Of a stretch of 22,934 nt of DNA, positions 13,866 to 20,308 are shown piece after piece. The stretch lies in contig DJVD01000205.1 of assembly GCA_002440805.1 (NCBI GenBank), positions 22,261 to 45,194 of the forward strand, written 5' to 3'. Made by a program: the position numbers and the translations under genes. The notes under the pieces are model-generated. The model was not told the origin of the DNA. It worked only from the letters and a program-made list of their open reading frames with translations, and did not search any database. The stretch is from Chloroflexi bacterium UBA6265. GTDB taxonomy: Bacteria; Chloroflexota; Chloroflexia; Thermomicrobiales; UBA6265. How positions within the stretch are numbered: the first letter of the stretch is position 1; each line of letters begins with the position of its first letter.

Positions 13866-14099
13866 ATGAATTCCACCGGTTGTGGATTCCTGCTGCTTGC
13901 TTCCCTGGCGCTGCTGGTGAGCCTGGTCCCATTCCTGGCGTGGACCAACCTGGTGATCGCCTTGCCGATGGCTTTGGTGGCCTTTTTCACCGCCGCAAAC
14001 CAGGCCCGGCGGCCGGCGGCCCAACCAGTGGACAAGACGGTGTTCTGGATCGTGCTCGCCCTGATCGCCCTGATCGTCGTGCGCTCGGTGGTGAGTTAG
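13866..14099 (+). CDS. Small membrane protein, three predicted helices
   Basis: A 77-residue protein of no recognised family. ATG 13866 is strongly supported by GGAGGTG at a spacing of 7 nt, downstream of a good promoter. The sequence is almost entirely hydrophobic: two closely spaced helices at about 7-23 and 27-44, a short polar loop containing Gln, Arg-Arg and Pro (45-57), and a third helix at about 58-75. No catalytic or metal-binding residues stand out. It is the first gene of a plus-strand run, ending one base before the GTG start of the acetyltransferase gene. Function is unknown; the tight spacing implies co-expression with the downstream genes. Confidence 0.8.
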   Translation: MNSTGCGFLLLASLALLVSLVPFLAWTNLVIALPMALVAFFTAANQARRPAAQPVDKTVFWIVLALIALIVVRSVVS

Positions 14100-14100
14100 C

Positions 14101-14652
14101 GTGACTGCCGGATATACCATTCGCGAGGTCACGCCCGCCGATCTTGATGCGTTCTGGATGCTGCGGCTGCGAGCCCTGCGCGACCACCCCTCCGCCTTCG
14201 GCAGCGATTACGAGCAATCCCGCCGCACAGGCCCCACCTATATGGAACGAGGTTACTTCGATGGTGGCGTGAACCGCCTGTTCGCAGCCTTCGCTCCCGG
14301 TGGCGACCTGGTTGCCCAGGCCGGCACCTATGGCGATGCTGGCAAGCGATCGCATATCGCCTATGTGATTAGCGTGTACACCCATCCTGATCACCGCGGC
14401 CATGGCCTGGCATCGGCACTGGTGCAGACATGCATTAATCACCTGCGCACCTGCGAAGACATCACATCCATTCGCATTTCGGTCAACGCCAGCAATACCG
14501 TCGCCCTGCACACGTATGAAAAGCTCGGGTTCGTCACCTGGGGCGAGGAGCCGGATGCGATTCGCACCGCCGACGGATCGTGTCACAATGAACGCCATAT
14601 GGTGCTCGTCGCGAGCGCAATTCGTTCATCGTCCCCGGAAAGGACCTTATGA
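14101..14652 (+). CDS. GNAT-family N-acetyltransferase
   Basis: This 183-residue protein begins at GTG 14101, one base after the previous stop, with GGTGAG nearby as SD. The GNAT acetyl-CoA-binding motif is HPDHRGHGLASALVQ (95-109), containing the R-G-H-G-L-A pyrophosphate loop. Beta strands precede it around AYVISVYT, and the C-terminal NASNTVALHTYEKLGFVTWG is the classic last helix-strand unit. It transfers an acetyl group from acetyl-CoA to an amine; whether the acceptor is a protein N-terminus, an antibiotic or a small metabolite cannot be told. Its TGA overlaps the ATG of the M3 peptidase gene by 4 nt, so the two are probably coupled. Confidence 0.92.
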   Translation: MTAGYTIREVTPADLDAFWMLRLRALRDHPSAFGSDYEQSRRTGPTYMERGYFDGGVNRLFAAFAPGGDLVAQAGTYGDAGKRSHIAYVISVYTHPDHRGHGLASALVQTCINHLRTCEDITSIRISVNASNTVALHTYEKLGFVTWGEEPDAIRTADGSCHNERHMVLVASAIRSSSPERTL

Positions 14653-16361
14653 GCTTCACCATCCCCACCCCGGAACAGTTTGCCGATATGACCTGGGAGC
14701 AGATCGAACCGCTCTACACCACGCTGGCCGAGCGCGACCTCACCGATGATGCCGCCACCAAGGCCTGGCTCCAGGACTGGAACGATCTCGACACCAGCCT
14801 GATGGAGGCCGCCTCTGTCGCCAATGTGGCGGTGAGCTGCGATAGCCAAAATGCCGACAAGGAAGCCCGTCACCTGCGCTTCTCCAGCGAGATCATGCCG
14901 CAACGCGGCAAGATCGCCAATGTGCTTATCGGTAAGCTGCTCGATTCCGGCTACAGGCCGGACGAACTGGCCACCGTGCTGAAGCGGGCGCAAACCGATC
15001 GCGACATCTTCCGCGAAGAGAATGTGCCGCTGGTGCAGGAACTGAGCAAACGCACCAACGCCTATAACAAGGCGGCCGGTGCCATGACGGTGGAATGGGA
15101 GGGCGAGACCGTACCGCTCAGCCGCCTCAACCCGTTCATGGAACATCCCGATCGCGACGTGCGGGAGCGCGCCTGGCGATTGCACCTGCAACCCTACATC
15201 GATCAGCGCGGCCACCTCGCCGATATCTTCGACCAGCAACTGGCGCTGCGTCAGCAGATCGCCAAAAACGCCGGATTCGAGAACTACCGCGATTACATCT
15301 TTGCCGAGAAGTATCGCTACGATTACACCCCCGAGGATTGCTACCAGTTCCACGATGCCGTCAGCGCCACCTTCGTGCCGGCCCTGAAAGAACTGCAGGA
15401 CAAGCGCAAGCACACCATGGGCGTGGATAGCCTGCGACCGTGGGACCTGGGCCATGATCCCGAAGGGGCCGAGCCGCTGAAGCCATACGACACGATCGAC
15501 GACCTCACCGCCACGGCGGTGGACGTGTTCACCAAGGTCGATCCGGTGCTGGGCGAGCAGTTCGGGATCATGCGCAGCGAGGAACTGCTTGATCTGGAGG
15601 CGCGTACGGGCAAACGCCCGGGTGGTTTCTGCACCAGCTTCCCGTATCGCAAGCGACCATTCATTTTCATGAACGCCTCCGGTACCGGCGGCGATGTGCG
15701 TACGTTGCTGCACGAAGCGGGTCACGCGTTCCACGGATTTGCGACCGCCGAGCACCTCCCCTATCTCTCCCAGCGTCGGTATGGCAGCGAGATGGCCGAA
15801 GTGGCCAGCATGAGCATGGAGCTATTGGCATCCCCCTACCTGCGCGTGCGCGATGGCGGCTTCTATGAAGATGCCGATTACGATCGCGCCCGCCGCGAGC
15901 ACCTCGAGGGCATCGTTAAGCTCTTCACCTGGGTGGCACCGGTGGATGCGTTCCAGCAGTGGGTGTACACCGATCCGGCCGCAGCCGATCGTGATGCGCG
16001 GGATGCCAAGTGGGTGGAGATCTGGAACCGATTCGATCCGGAAACGGATTGGAGCGACCTGAACGATTACCGGGTGGCGCGCTGGTACAAGCAGTTGCAC
16101 ATCTTCATCTACCCGTTCTATTACATCGAGTACGCCATCGCGCAGCTAGGCGCCCTGCAGGTATGGCGCAACGCGCTGGCCAACCAGGAACAGGCCGTGG
16201 AAGATTACCGGGCCGCGCTGGCCCTGGGTGGCAGCAAGCCATTGCCGGAACTCTTTGAGCGCGCCGGCGCACGACTGATTTTCGATGAAGCCGGTATGGC
16301 CGAACTCGTGGCGTTGATTCAGCAGCATATCGCTGCGGCAGAGGATGTGACGGTCAGTTGA
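14649..16361 (+). CDS. pepF: M3-family oligoendopeptidase (PepF-like)
   Basis: This 570-residue cytoplasmic zinc metallopeptidase has no signal peptide. The zinc site is HEAGH at 355-359 (His355, Glu356, His359), with the third ligand Glu384 in EMAEVASMSMELL, as in the M3 family. The upstream FICNAS-like segment, FIFMNASGTGGDVRTLLHEAG, and downstream FYYIEYAIAQLGALQVW (around 485-505) are family hallmarks. Such enzymes cut short peptides into smaller ones, finishing degradation of imported or internal peptides. ATG 14649 overlaps the GNAT stop and has GGAAAGGA 4 nt upstream. Its stop overlaps the TTG start of the next gene. With the peptide-type importer, GGT and M1 peptidase elsewhere in the window it fits peptide use. 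Confidence 0.94.
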   Translation: MSFTIPTPEQFADMTWEQIEPLYTTLAERDLTDDAATKAWLQDWNDLDTSLMEAASVANVAVSCDSQNADKEARHLRFSSEIMPQRGKIANVLIGKLLDSGYRPDELATVLKRAQTDRDIFREENVPLVQELSKRTNAYNKAAGAMTVEWEGETVPLSRLNPFMEHPDRDVRERAWRLHLQPYIDQRGHLADIFDQQLALRQQIAKNAGFENYRDYIFAEKYRYDYTPEDCYQFHDAVSATFVPALKELQDKRKHTMGVDSLRPWDLGHDPEGAEPLKPYDTIDDLTATAVDVFTKVDPVLGEQFGIMRSEELLDLEARTGKRPGGFCTSFPYRKRPFIFMNASGTGGDVRTLLHEAGHAFHGFATAEHLPYLSQRRYGSEMAEVASMSMELLASPYLRVRDGGFYEDADYDRARREHLEGIVKLFTWVAPVDAFQQWVYTDPAAADRDARDAKWVEIWNRFDPETDWSDLNDYRVARWYKQLHIFIYPFYYIEYAIAQLGALQVWRNALANQEQAVEDYRAALALGGSKPLPELFERAGARLIFDEAGMAELVALIQQHIAAAEDVTVS

Positions 16362-17089
16362 ATCCTGTAAGTGTTTTGGTCAATATCGCCATCCCGGTGG
16401 TGATCCTGCTCACGCTCAGCGCACCCGATCGATTGGGTGCGCTCCCGGCGTTGTTGCTGGCGATCGGCATCCCCGCTGTGTGGGGAATCGTGGAACTGCT
16501 GCGCACGCGCCGGATCGAACCTGCTGCCCTGCTGGGCGTCATCAGCGTGATCCTCACCGGCGTGATTGGGGTATTCGAGCTCAGCACCCGCCTGCTGGCA
16601 GTGAAAGAGGCGGCGATCCCCATCGGCTTCGCCATCCTGCTGGTGATGAGCAACTCCACTCGCTTCCCGGTTGTAACCATGCTGGCCGATGCCGTACAAC
16701 GGCGCGAACGGGTGCGGATGGAGGTGGAGCGAAAGGGCGAGCAGGCTGCCTATCGTCGCCACCTGCAGCGATCGGGCAATGTCTGGGCGGCGATCATGTT
16801 GCTGAGCGGCGTGCTCAAGTTCATCCTCGCGACCCTGGTGGTCACCTCGAAGGCCGGTACTGAGGCGTTTAACCACGAACTTGCTCGCTATGAACTCGTC
16901 CAACTGCCGACCACGTTCACGCTCAGCGGTGTGCTCATCCTCAGCCTGATCTGGTACATCGCCAGCGGTACGTCGCGCATTACCGGCCTGGAAACGGCCG
17001 ATATCCTGCGTGGTGGGGCCAGGGTCGAGCGCGTCGCGCGTCGGTTTGCGCCGATCGCCCGGTTCTTTGCCGCGACACCGCTGGGCTAA
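16358..17089 (+). CDS. VC0807-like integral membrane protein
   Basis: This 243-residue membrane protein starts at TTG 16358 in a TTGA overlap with the pepF stop; the SD is weak. Five or six hydrophobic helices are visible, at about 5-20, 25-45, 55-72, 80-100, 145-165 and 185-205. Conserved-looking features are the RTRRIEPAALLGVISVILTG segment and RFPVVTMLADAV around residues 105-116. The general layout resembles VC0807-type membrane proteins, which have no established biochemical role. The assignment rests on memory of the family pattern and is tentative. It is the last gene of the plus-strand run; 82 nt then separate it from the convergent rex gene, with no clear terminator in the gap. Confidence 0.68.
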   Translation: MNPVSVLVNIAIPVVILLTLSAPDRLGALPALLLAIGIPAVWGIVELLRTRRIEPAALLGVISVILTGVIGVFELSTRLLAVKEAAIPIGFAILLVMSNSTRFPVVTMLADAVQRRERVRMEVERKGEQAAYRRHLQRSGNVWAAIMLLSGVLKFILATLVVTSKAGTEAFNHELARYELVQLPTTFTLSGVLILSLIWYIASGTSRITGLETADILRGGARVERVARRFAPIARFFAATPLG

Positions 17090-17171
17090 GGAAGTTCACG
17101 CGCACGCCAGATGGCAGCGGTCACATGCTCGCAACCGTTTCCTCCAGCCAATTGCATCCTGAAAACGAATC

Positions 17172-17894
17172 CTATTCGCTGATGTAGTAGGTCATGCTCT
17201 GCAAGGCGCTGACAGGATCGATCTCCCGTACGGTCACGTGGGCGGGCACCCGCAGGATCACCGGCGCATAGTTGAGGATGGCTTCCACGCCGCCCTCCAC
17301 GAGCATATCCGCTGTTTCCTGCGCGTTAACGCGCGGGGTAGCGATGATGCCAACCCGAATGTGCTCCTCGCGAATGGTATCTACCAGTTCGCGCATCGGC
17401 CGAATCGGCAATTCGTTCACCACCTCGCCGACAGCCGACTCATCGGAATCGAACAGCCCGGTGATTTCGAACGATGAGCGTTGAAACCCCCGGTAATTGG
17501 CGATGGCGTGACCGAGTTTGCCCATACCGCACAACACCATGCCCCAGGTTCGATCCAGCTTGAGGATGCGCTCGATGGTATCGCTGAGGTAGCCAACATC
17601 GTAGCCTTTGCCCTGCTTGCCGAACTTGCCGAAATAGCTGAGGTCGCGGCGAATCTGGGCGGCAGTGACATCGATCATGCGGGCAAGCTCCTCGGACGAT
17701 ACCGAGGTTTGCTCCTTCTCCAGCAATGAGTGCAGTGTGCGCACGTAAATCGGCAATCGCCGGATCACTACATCGGGAATATTGAGATGTGACAATTCAT
17801 CGGCTTCGTCATCAAGATCCATGTCGACCCGGTACGGATTGGTTGGTTCGCGGTCGTCACGGGCTATGGGGGTTGTTCGGGCTATTGCTGGCAT
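17172..17894 (-). CDS. rex: Redox-sensing transcriptional repressor Rex
   Basis: This 240-residue repressor senses the NADH/NAD+ ratio: NADH binding releases it from DNA. The N-terminal winged helix spans about 40-100, with SVSSEELARMIDVTAAQIRR and DLSYFGKFGKQGKGYDV as the recognition region. The Rossmann domain begins with VLCGMGKLGHA (120-130), holding the G-x-G-x-x-G motif at 123-128, followed by LFDSD (147-151). The C-terminal DPVSALQSMTYYISE is the domain-swapped helix. Residues 1-38 form an unusual polar N-terminal extension. I chose ATG 17894 because a longer frame, from 18023, would place the Rex operator and a terminator inside the gene. Rex usually represses fermentation and respiratory genes when NAD+ is plentiful, and often itself. 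Confidence 0.96.
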   Translation of the reverse strand: MPAIARTTPIARDDREPTNPYRVDMDLDDEADELSHLNIPDVVIRRLPIYVRTLHSLLEKEQTSVSSEELARMIDVTAAQIRRDLSYFGKFGKQGKGYDVGYLSDTIERILKLDRTWGMVLCGMGKLGHAIANYRGFQRSSFEITGLFDSDESAVGEVVNELPIRPMRELVDTIREEHIRVGIIATPRVNAQETADMLVEGGVEAILNYAPVILRVPAHVTVREIDPVSALQSMTYYISE

Positions 17895-17937
17895 GGAGAT
17901 ATCCGATTCGTTGCAATCGAGCACATGTCTTAACCTA

Positions 17938-17964
17938 ATAATAGCATTGTGACATTCTTCACAA
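17938..17964 (-). promoter_or_regulatory. rex promoter with Rex operator
   Basis: On the minus strand 17964-17947 reads TTGTGAAGAATGTCACAA, matching 13 of the 14 specified positions of the Rex operator consensus TTGTGAA-N4-TTCACAA. TATTAT at 17943-17938 is a good -10 hexamer immediately downstream; the TTGTGA half-site doubles as a weak -35 at a short 15-nt spacing. The operator ends 52 nt before the rex ATG. This indicates that Rex represses its own transcription, as in other bacteria. Confidence 0.88.
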
Positions 17965-17976
17965 CTCCTGATTAGC

Positions 17977-18003
17977 AAAACTTCCGCCAGATTGGCGGAA
18001 GTT
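17977..18003 (-). terminator. Intrinsic terminator after the SnoaL-like gene
   Basis: An 11-bp perfect stem, AACTTCCGCCA/TGGCGGAAGTT, closes a 3-nt loop. On the minus strand it is followed by TTTT (17980-17977). It begins 38 nt after the stop of the SnoaL-like gene and lies upstream of the rex promoter. It should end the JAMM-DinB-DinB-SnoaL transcript and separate it from rex. Confidence 0.85.
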
Positions 18004-18041
18004 GCACATGTTTCAGGTGGCACTCGTTGTGGGCTGACCGT

Positions 18042-18470
18042 CTATTCCGGCTCCCAGAACACACGCTGGAATTCGGCGCTATCGTAGTAGCCGACGATGC
18101 TGACGATTTTGCCGCCACTCACCCGGATCACCGCCATTTGTTCGCTAATGCGCTCGCGTCCCTGGCGAGGACTGTATTCGCGAATCACGTACATCACGGC
18201 GCCACGATCGGGCTGGGCAATCACATCGGTCACGTCCCAATGGGCATTGGGATAGCTGCTGACCACCGTGCCGAAATAGGCCACGATCTCATCCGCTGGC
18301 CGAATTGGGGCGCTATGCGGATGCACGCGAAAGGTGGCATTGGCCGCCAGCGTGTTGCGCAGGCGACGGGGATCGCGCGAATCGAGGGCAAGGAAGAACT
18401 CGCGTCCCAGCGCTTCGACGATTTCAGTTTCGCTCAGCCCGGAGGCGTGAGCCGTTGAGGAATCCGTCAC
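18042..18470 (-). CDS. SnoaL-like / NTF2-fold protein
   Basis: This 142-residue protein has the NTF2/SnoaL cone fold pattern: an N-terminal helix (ETEIVEALGREFFLALDSRD, 14-33), then LAANATFRVHP, a helix in the ADEIVAYFGTVVSSYPN region, and antiparallel strands ending YDSAEFQRVFWEP. The fold serves many enzymes and binding proteins, so no reaction can be assigned. The conserved pattern GGKIVSIVGYYD near residues 118-129 is typical of SnoaL-like proteins. Start is GTG 18470 with TAGGAG 7 nt upstream, which overlaps the stop codon of the DinB-like gene before it; the two are 9 nt apart. An intrinsic terminator follows. Confidence 0.85.
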   Translation of the reverse strand: MTDSSTAHASGLSETEIVEALGREFFLALDSRDPRRLRNTLAANATFRVHPHSAPIRPADEIVAYFGTVVSSYPNAHWDVTDVIAQPDRGAVMYVIREYSPRQGRERISEQMAVIRVSGGKIVSIVGYYDSAEFQRVFWEPE

Positions 18471-18479
18471 GGATCGCTC

Positions 18480-19103
18480 CTACACTTTCAGGGATTTGGG
18501 TACGAGCTTCAGCAGTTCGTCCAGGCTGGCGGTCTGGATTTCGGCAATGCCCTCGCGAGCGCCGGAATCCCAAAGGGTGGCATCCATGGCGCGGAGCACG
18601 CGGTAATCGTGCTCGGCAAGCTGCTCGGCCAACTGACGGAGCGTGACATCTTCGTGCTTGCGGCTGTAGCCCTTGCGGTTCCAGGCGGCATCGGGGGTTT
18701 GGCGCAGCAATCCACAGGTAGATTGGCGCAAACGTCGCATGCTGCCCATCAGTTCAACGGTCGACCAGTTCTTGTCGGCCATACGGGTGTGGGTATTGGG
18801 TTGGTAGGGCGGAATGGCATCCAGGTCGGGATCAGAGGCGGTAGCGATCACATACATGCGTGGATAGATAAACTGCTCGTTATCGCGCATGTGCAGCAGT
18901 AAATCGCGCACGGTGGGTTCACCAAAATGACGCGACCGCTCGAGTTTGTTGCGATCGTGAATCGGGGTGAGCCAACGGCTGAGATGATGGATGGTGTAAT
19001 GCAGCCGCAATACCAGCGCGTTGTTATCCAGATCGGTTATGGCTTTCAGGACATCGTCGCTTACTGGTGCATCGACGCTGATAAAATCTGTGCTTCGTGC
19101 CAT
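18480..19103 (-). CDS. DinB-fold protein, first copy
   Basis: This 207-residue protein starts at ATG 19103 with GGGAG 7-8 nt upstream; the longer frame from 19148 lacks support. It shows the four-helix-bundle pattern of DinB/YfiT-like proteins, with LRDLLLHMRDNEQF-type helix 2 (His71 region) and a late helix LRQLAEQLAEHDYRVLRAM. Only one His survives where the family normally has H-x3-H in the last helix, so metal binding may be altered. Many family members are small thiol-dependent or metal-dependent transferases, but most are uncharacterised. It lies 90 nt downstream of a second DinB-fold gene and 9 nt upstream of the SnoaL-like gene. Confidence 0.8.
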   Translation of the reverse strand: MARSTDFISVDAPVSDDVLKAITDLDNNALVLRLHYTIHHLSRWLTPIHDRNKLERSRHFGEPTVRDLLLHMRDNEQFIYPRMYVIATASDPDLDAIPPYQPNTHTRMADKNWSTVELMGSMRRLRQSTCGLLRQTPDAAWNRKGYSRKHEDVTLRQLAEQLAEHDYRVLRAMDATLWDSGAREGIAEIQTASLDELLKLVPKSLKV

Positions 19104-19192
19104 GGTGCGCTCCCGGAAATCAACCAATTTATCCCGTTCCCACCACACAATCCGGCGGGAATATGGATAGCAGATTCTATTATGGCACGAAC

Positions 19193-19687
19193 CTAGCTGA
19201 GGGCTTCGTTCAACTCGGCGATGTGTTTGTCATCGTGGGCGGCGATTTTCTCGATCAGCCAGGCAAGGGTAATGGTGCCATGGGTGCCGAGGCTGGCGGT
19301 TCGTTGCCACCCGGCATCATCAAGCGCGGTCAATGTTTCGATCAGTTTGCCGCGCGACAACACAAACGCATCCAGGGCTTCACGGCCGTTACGTGCGATG
19401 TAATTATGCTCGATGCTCCACAGCGAATCGTCGATGTTTTCGAACTCGGGTGATTCCTGGTGCAACATGCGCCACACCCGTTCACCCGTGATCTCTTCCC
19501 AATCCACCAGGTGGCAGAGTACTTCCACCACGGCATTGCTACCATCCTGGCCGGGTTGGCGAAGATCGTCGGCACTGCGATCGCCCACGAGGCGACGCGA
19601 TGTATCGGGCACCGCGGCGAGCTGCGCCAATCGCTGGGCCCGCTCCGGGTTCAGCCCGGTCTCTGTCTGGGGTTCGTTATTGATCAT
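19193..19687 (-). CDS. DinB-fold protein, second copy
   Basis: This 164-residue protein begins at ATG 19687, strongly supported by AGGAG at 5 nt; the longer frame from 19822 would overlap the JAMM gene without a start signal. It has the DinB/DfsB-like layout. Helix 2 reads AVVEVLCHLVDWEEITGERV with His59. The last helix, WLIEKIAAHDDKHIAELNEA, carries His151 and His155, giving the classic three-histidine metal site. A nickel, zinc or iron ion at this site is typical of the family, with reactions mostly unknown. It is more complete than the adjacent DinB-fold paralogue. It follows the JAMM gene by 31 nt. Confidence 0.87.
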   Translation of the reverse strand: MINNEPQTETGLNPERAQRLAQLAAVPDTSRRLVGDRSADDLRQPGQDGSNAVVEVLCHLVDWEEITGERVWRMLHQESPEFENIDDSLWSIEHNYIARNGREALDAFVLSRGKLIETLTALDDAGWQRTASLGTHGTITLAWLIEKIAAHDDKHIAELNEALS

Positions 19688-19718
19688 GTCTCTCCTGACA
19701 ATGTCTCGAATACGGGCG

Positions 19719-20192
19719 CTACGGCACCAGCCGGATATCGACGTGTTGCACCACCGCCATGCCCTCGTCTTCCACCACGCGCCAGGCGCGCAAACTGGGA
19801 GGGTGATTGGCGAACGATGCAATCATCATCAGCGCCTCGGGATAGTTCCACTCGTTCACATCAGATACAGATGGGGTTGCGGGACCTCGCAGGTGGGAGT
19901 GCACAATCGCACCCAGCTGCAGGTCGTGCTCGCGGAAGCGGCGAAAGGCCGTAATCACATCGAGCGGTGCCATGGTGAAATGCGTGGGCGAATCCTCTTC
20001 GTTCCTGCCGGGAACAAACAGCTCGGCCACGGATTCCCATCTATTCTCGTGTTGCACCGGTGCCTGCACGCCAATCATGCCGACGCCCTCGTTTGGTGCA
20101 GCCCGCAACAGATGAACCATCACGTCGTCGCGCAATGGACGTGGCAGCACCAGGGTATCAACGGTTGAGATGGCGCGATCGGAATCAGACAT
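19719..20192 (-). CDS. JAMM/MPN-domain metalloprotease
   Basis: This 157-residue stand-alone JAB1/MPN domain has an intact JAMM active site. The upstream Glu35 lies in APNEGVGMIG, and the zinc motif is His98-x-His100-x7-Ser108-x2-Asp111 in IVHSHLRGPATPSVSD. Members cleave isopeptide or peptide bonds next to ubiquitin-like proteins; known bacterial relatives process sulfur-carrier proteins such as CysO or act in related systems. No ThiS/MoaD-like carrier or E1-like enzyme is in the window, so the substrate is unknown. Start ATG 20192 has only a G-rich SD-like stretch. It heads the JAMM-DinB-DinB-SnoaL run. Confidence 0.9.
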   Translation of the reverse strand: MSDSDRAISTVDTLVLPRPLRDDVMVHLLRAAPNEGVGMIGVQAPVQHENRWESVAELFVPGRNEEDSPTHFTMAPLDVITAFRRFREHDLQLGAIVHSHLRGPATPSVSDVNEWNYPEALMMIASFANHPPSLRAWRVVEDEGMAVVQHVDIRLVP

Positions 20193-20308
20193 GCCCCCAC
20201 CCCTGTGTGGCGATCAGCGCCTACAATAGTGCCAATCGCTGTGCGGACCAACTCGCACACCGGCGGATTGTACCCGAAAACACGCGCGTTCGCGGTGGGA
20301 GGACTGTT
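20193..20308. promoter_or_regulatory. Divergent intergenic region between the JAMM and M1 peptidase genes
   Basis: These 116 nt must carry promoters for two diverging units. On the minus strand TTGGTC at 20251-20246, 17 nt and TATTGT at 20228-20223 form a modest candidate for the JAMM gene. On the plus strand TACAAT at 20222-20227 could be a -10 but has no matching -35. A strong SD GGGAGGA at 20297-20303 precedes the TTG start of the peptidase. No terminator or other structure is evident. Confidence 0.4.

Noticed and set aside
14583..15755. 390-codon open frame on the minus strand opposite pepF
   Set aside because: Antisense to a clear M3 peptidase; no domain or start signal.
17090..17171. 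Terminator in the convergent gap between the VC0807-like gene and rex
   Set aside because: No stem with a following T-run could be found on either strand.
17895..18023. N-terminal extension of rex from 18023
   Set aside because: It would place a near-consensus Rex operator, a -10 box and an intrinsic terminator inside the coding sequence.
20060..20308. N-terminal extension of the M1-like peptidase into the JAMM gene
   Set aside because: The SD and signal peptide place the start at TTG 20309; the upstream stretch overlaps the JAMM coding sequence on the other strand.
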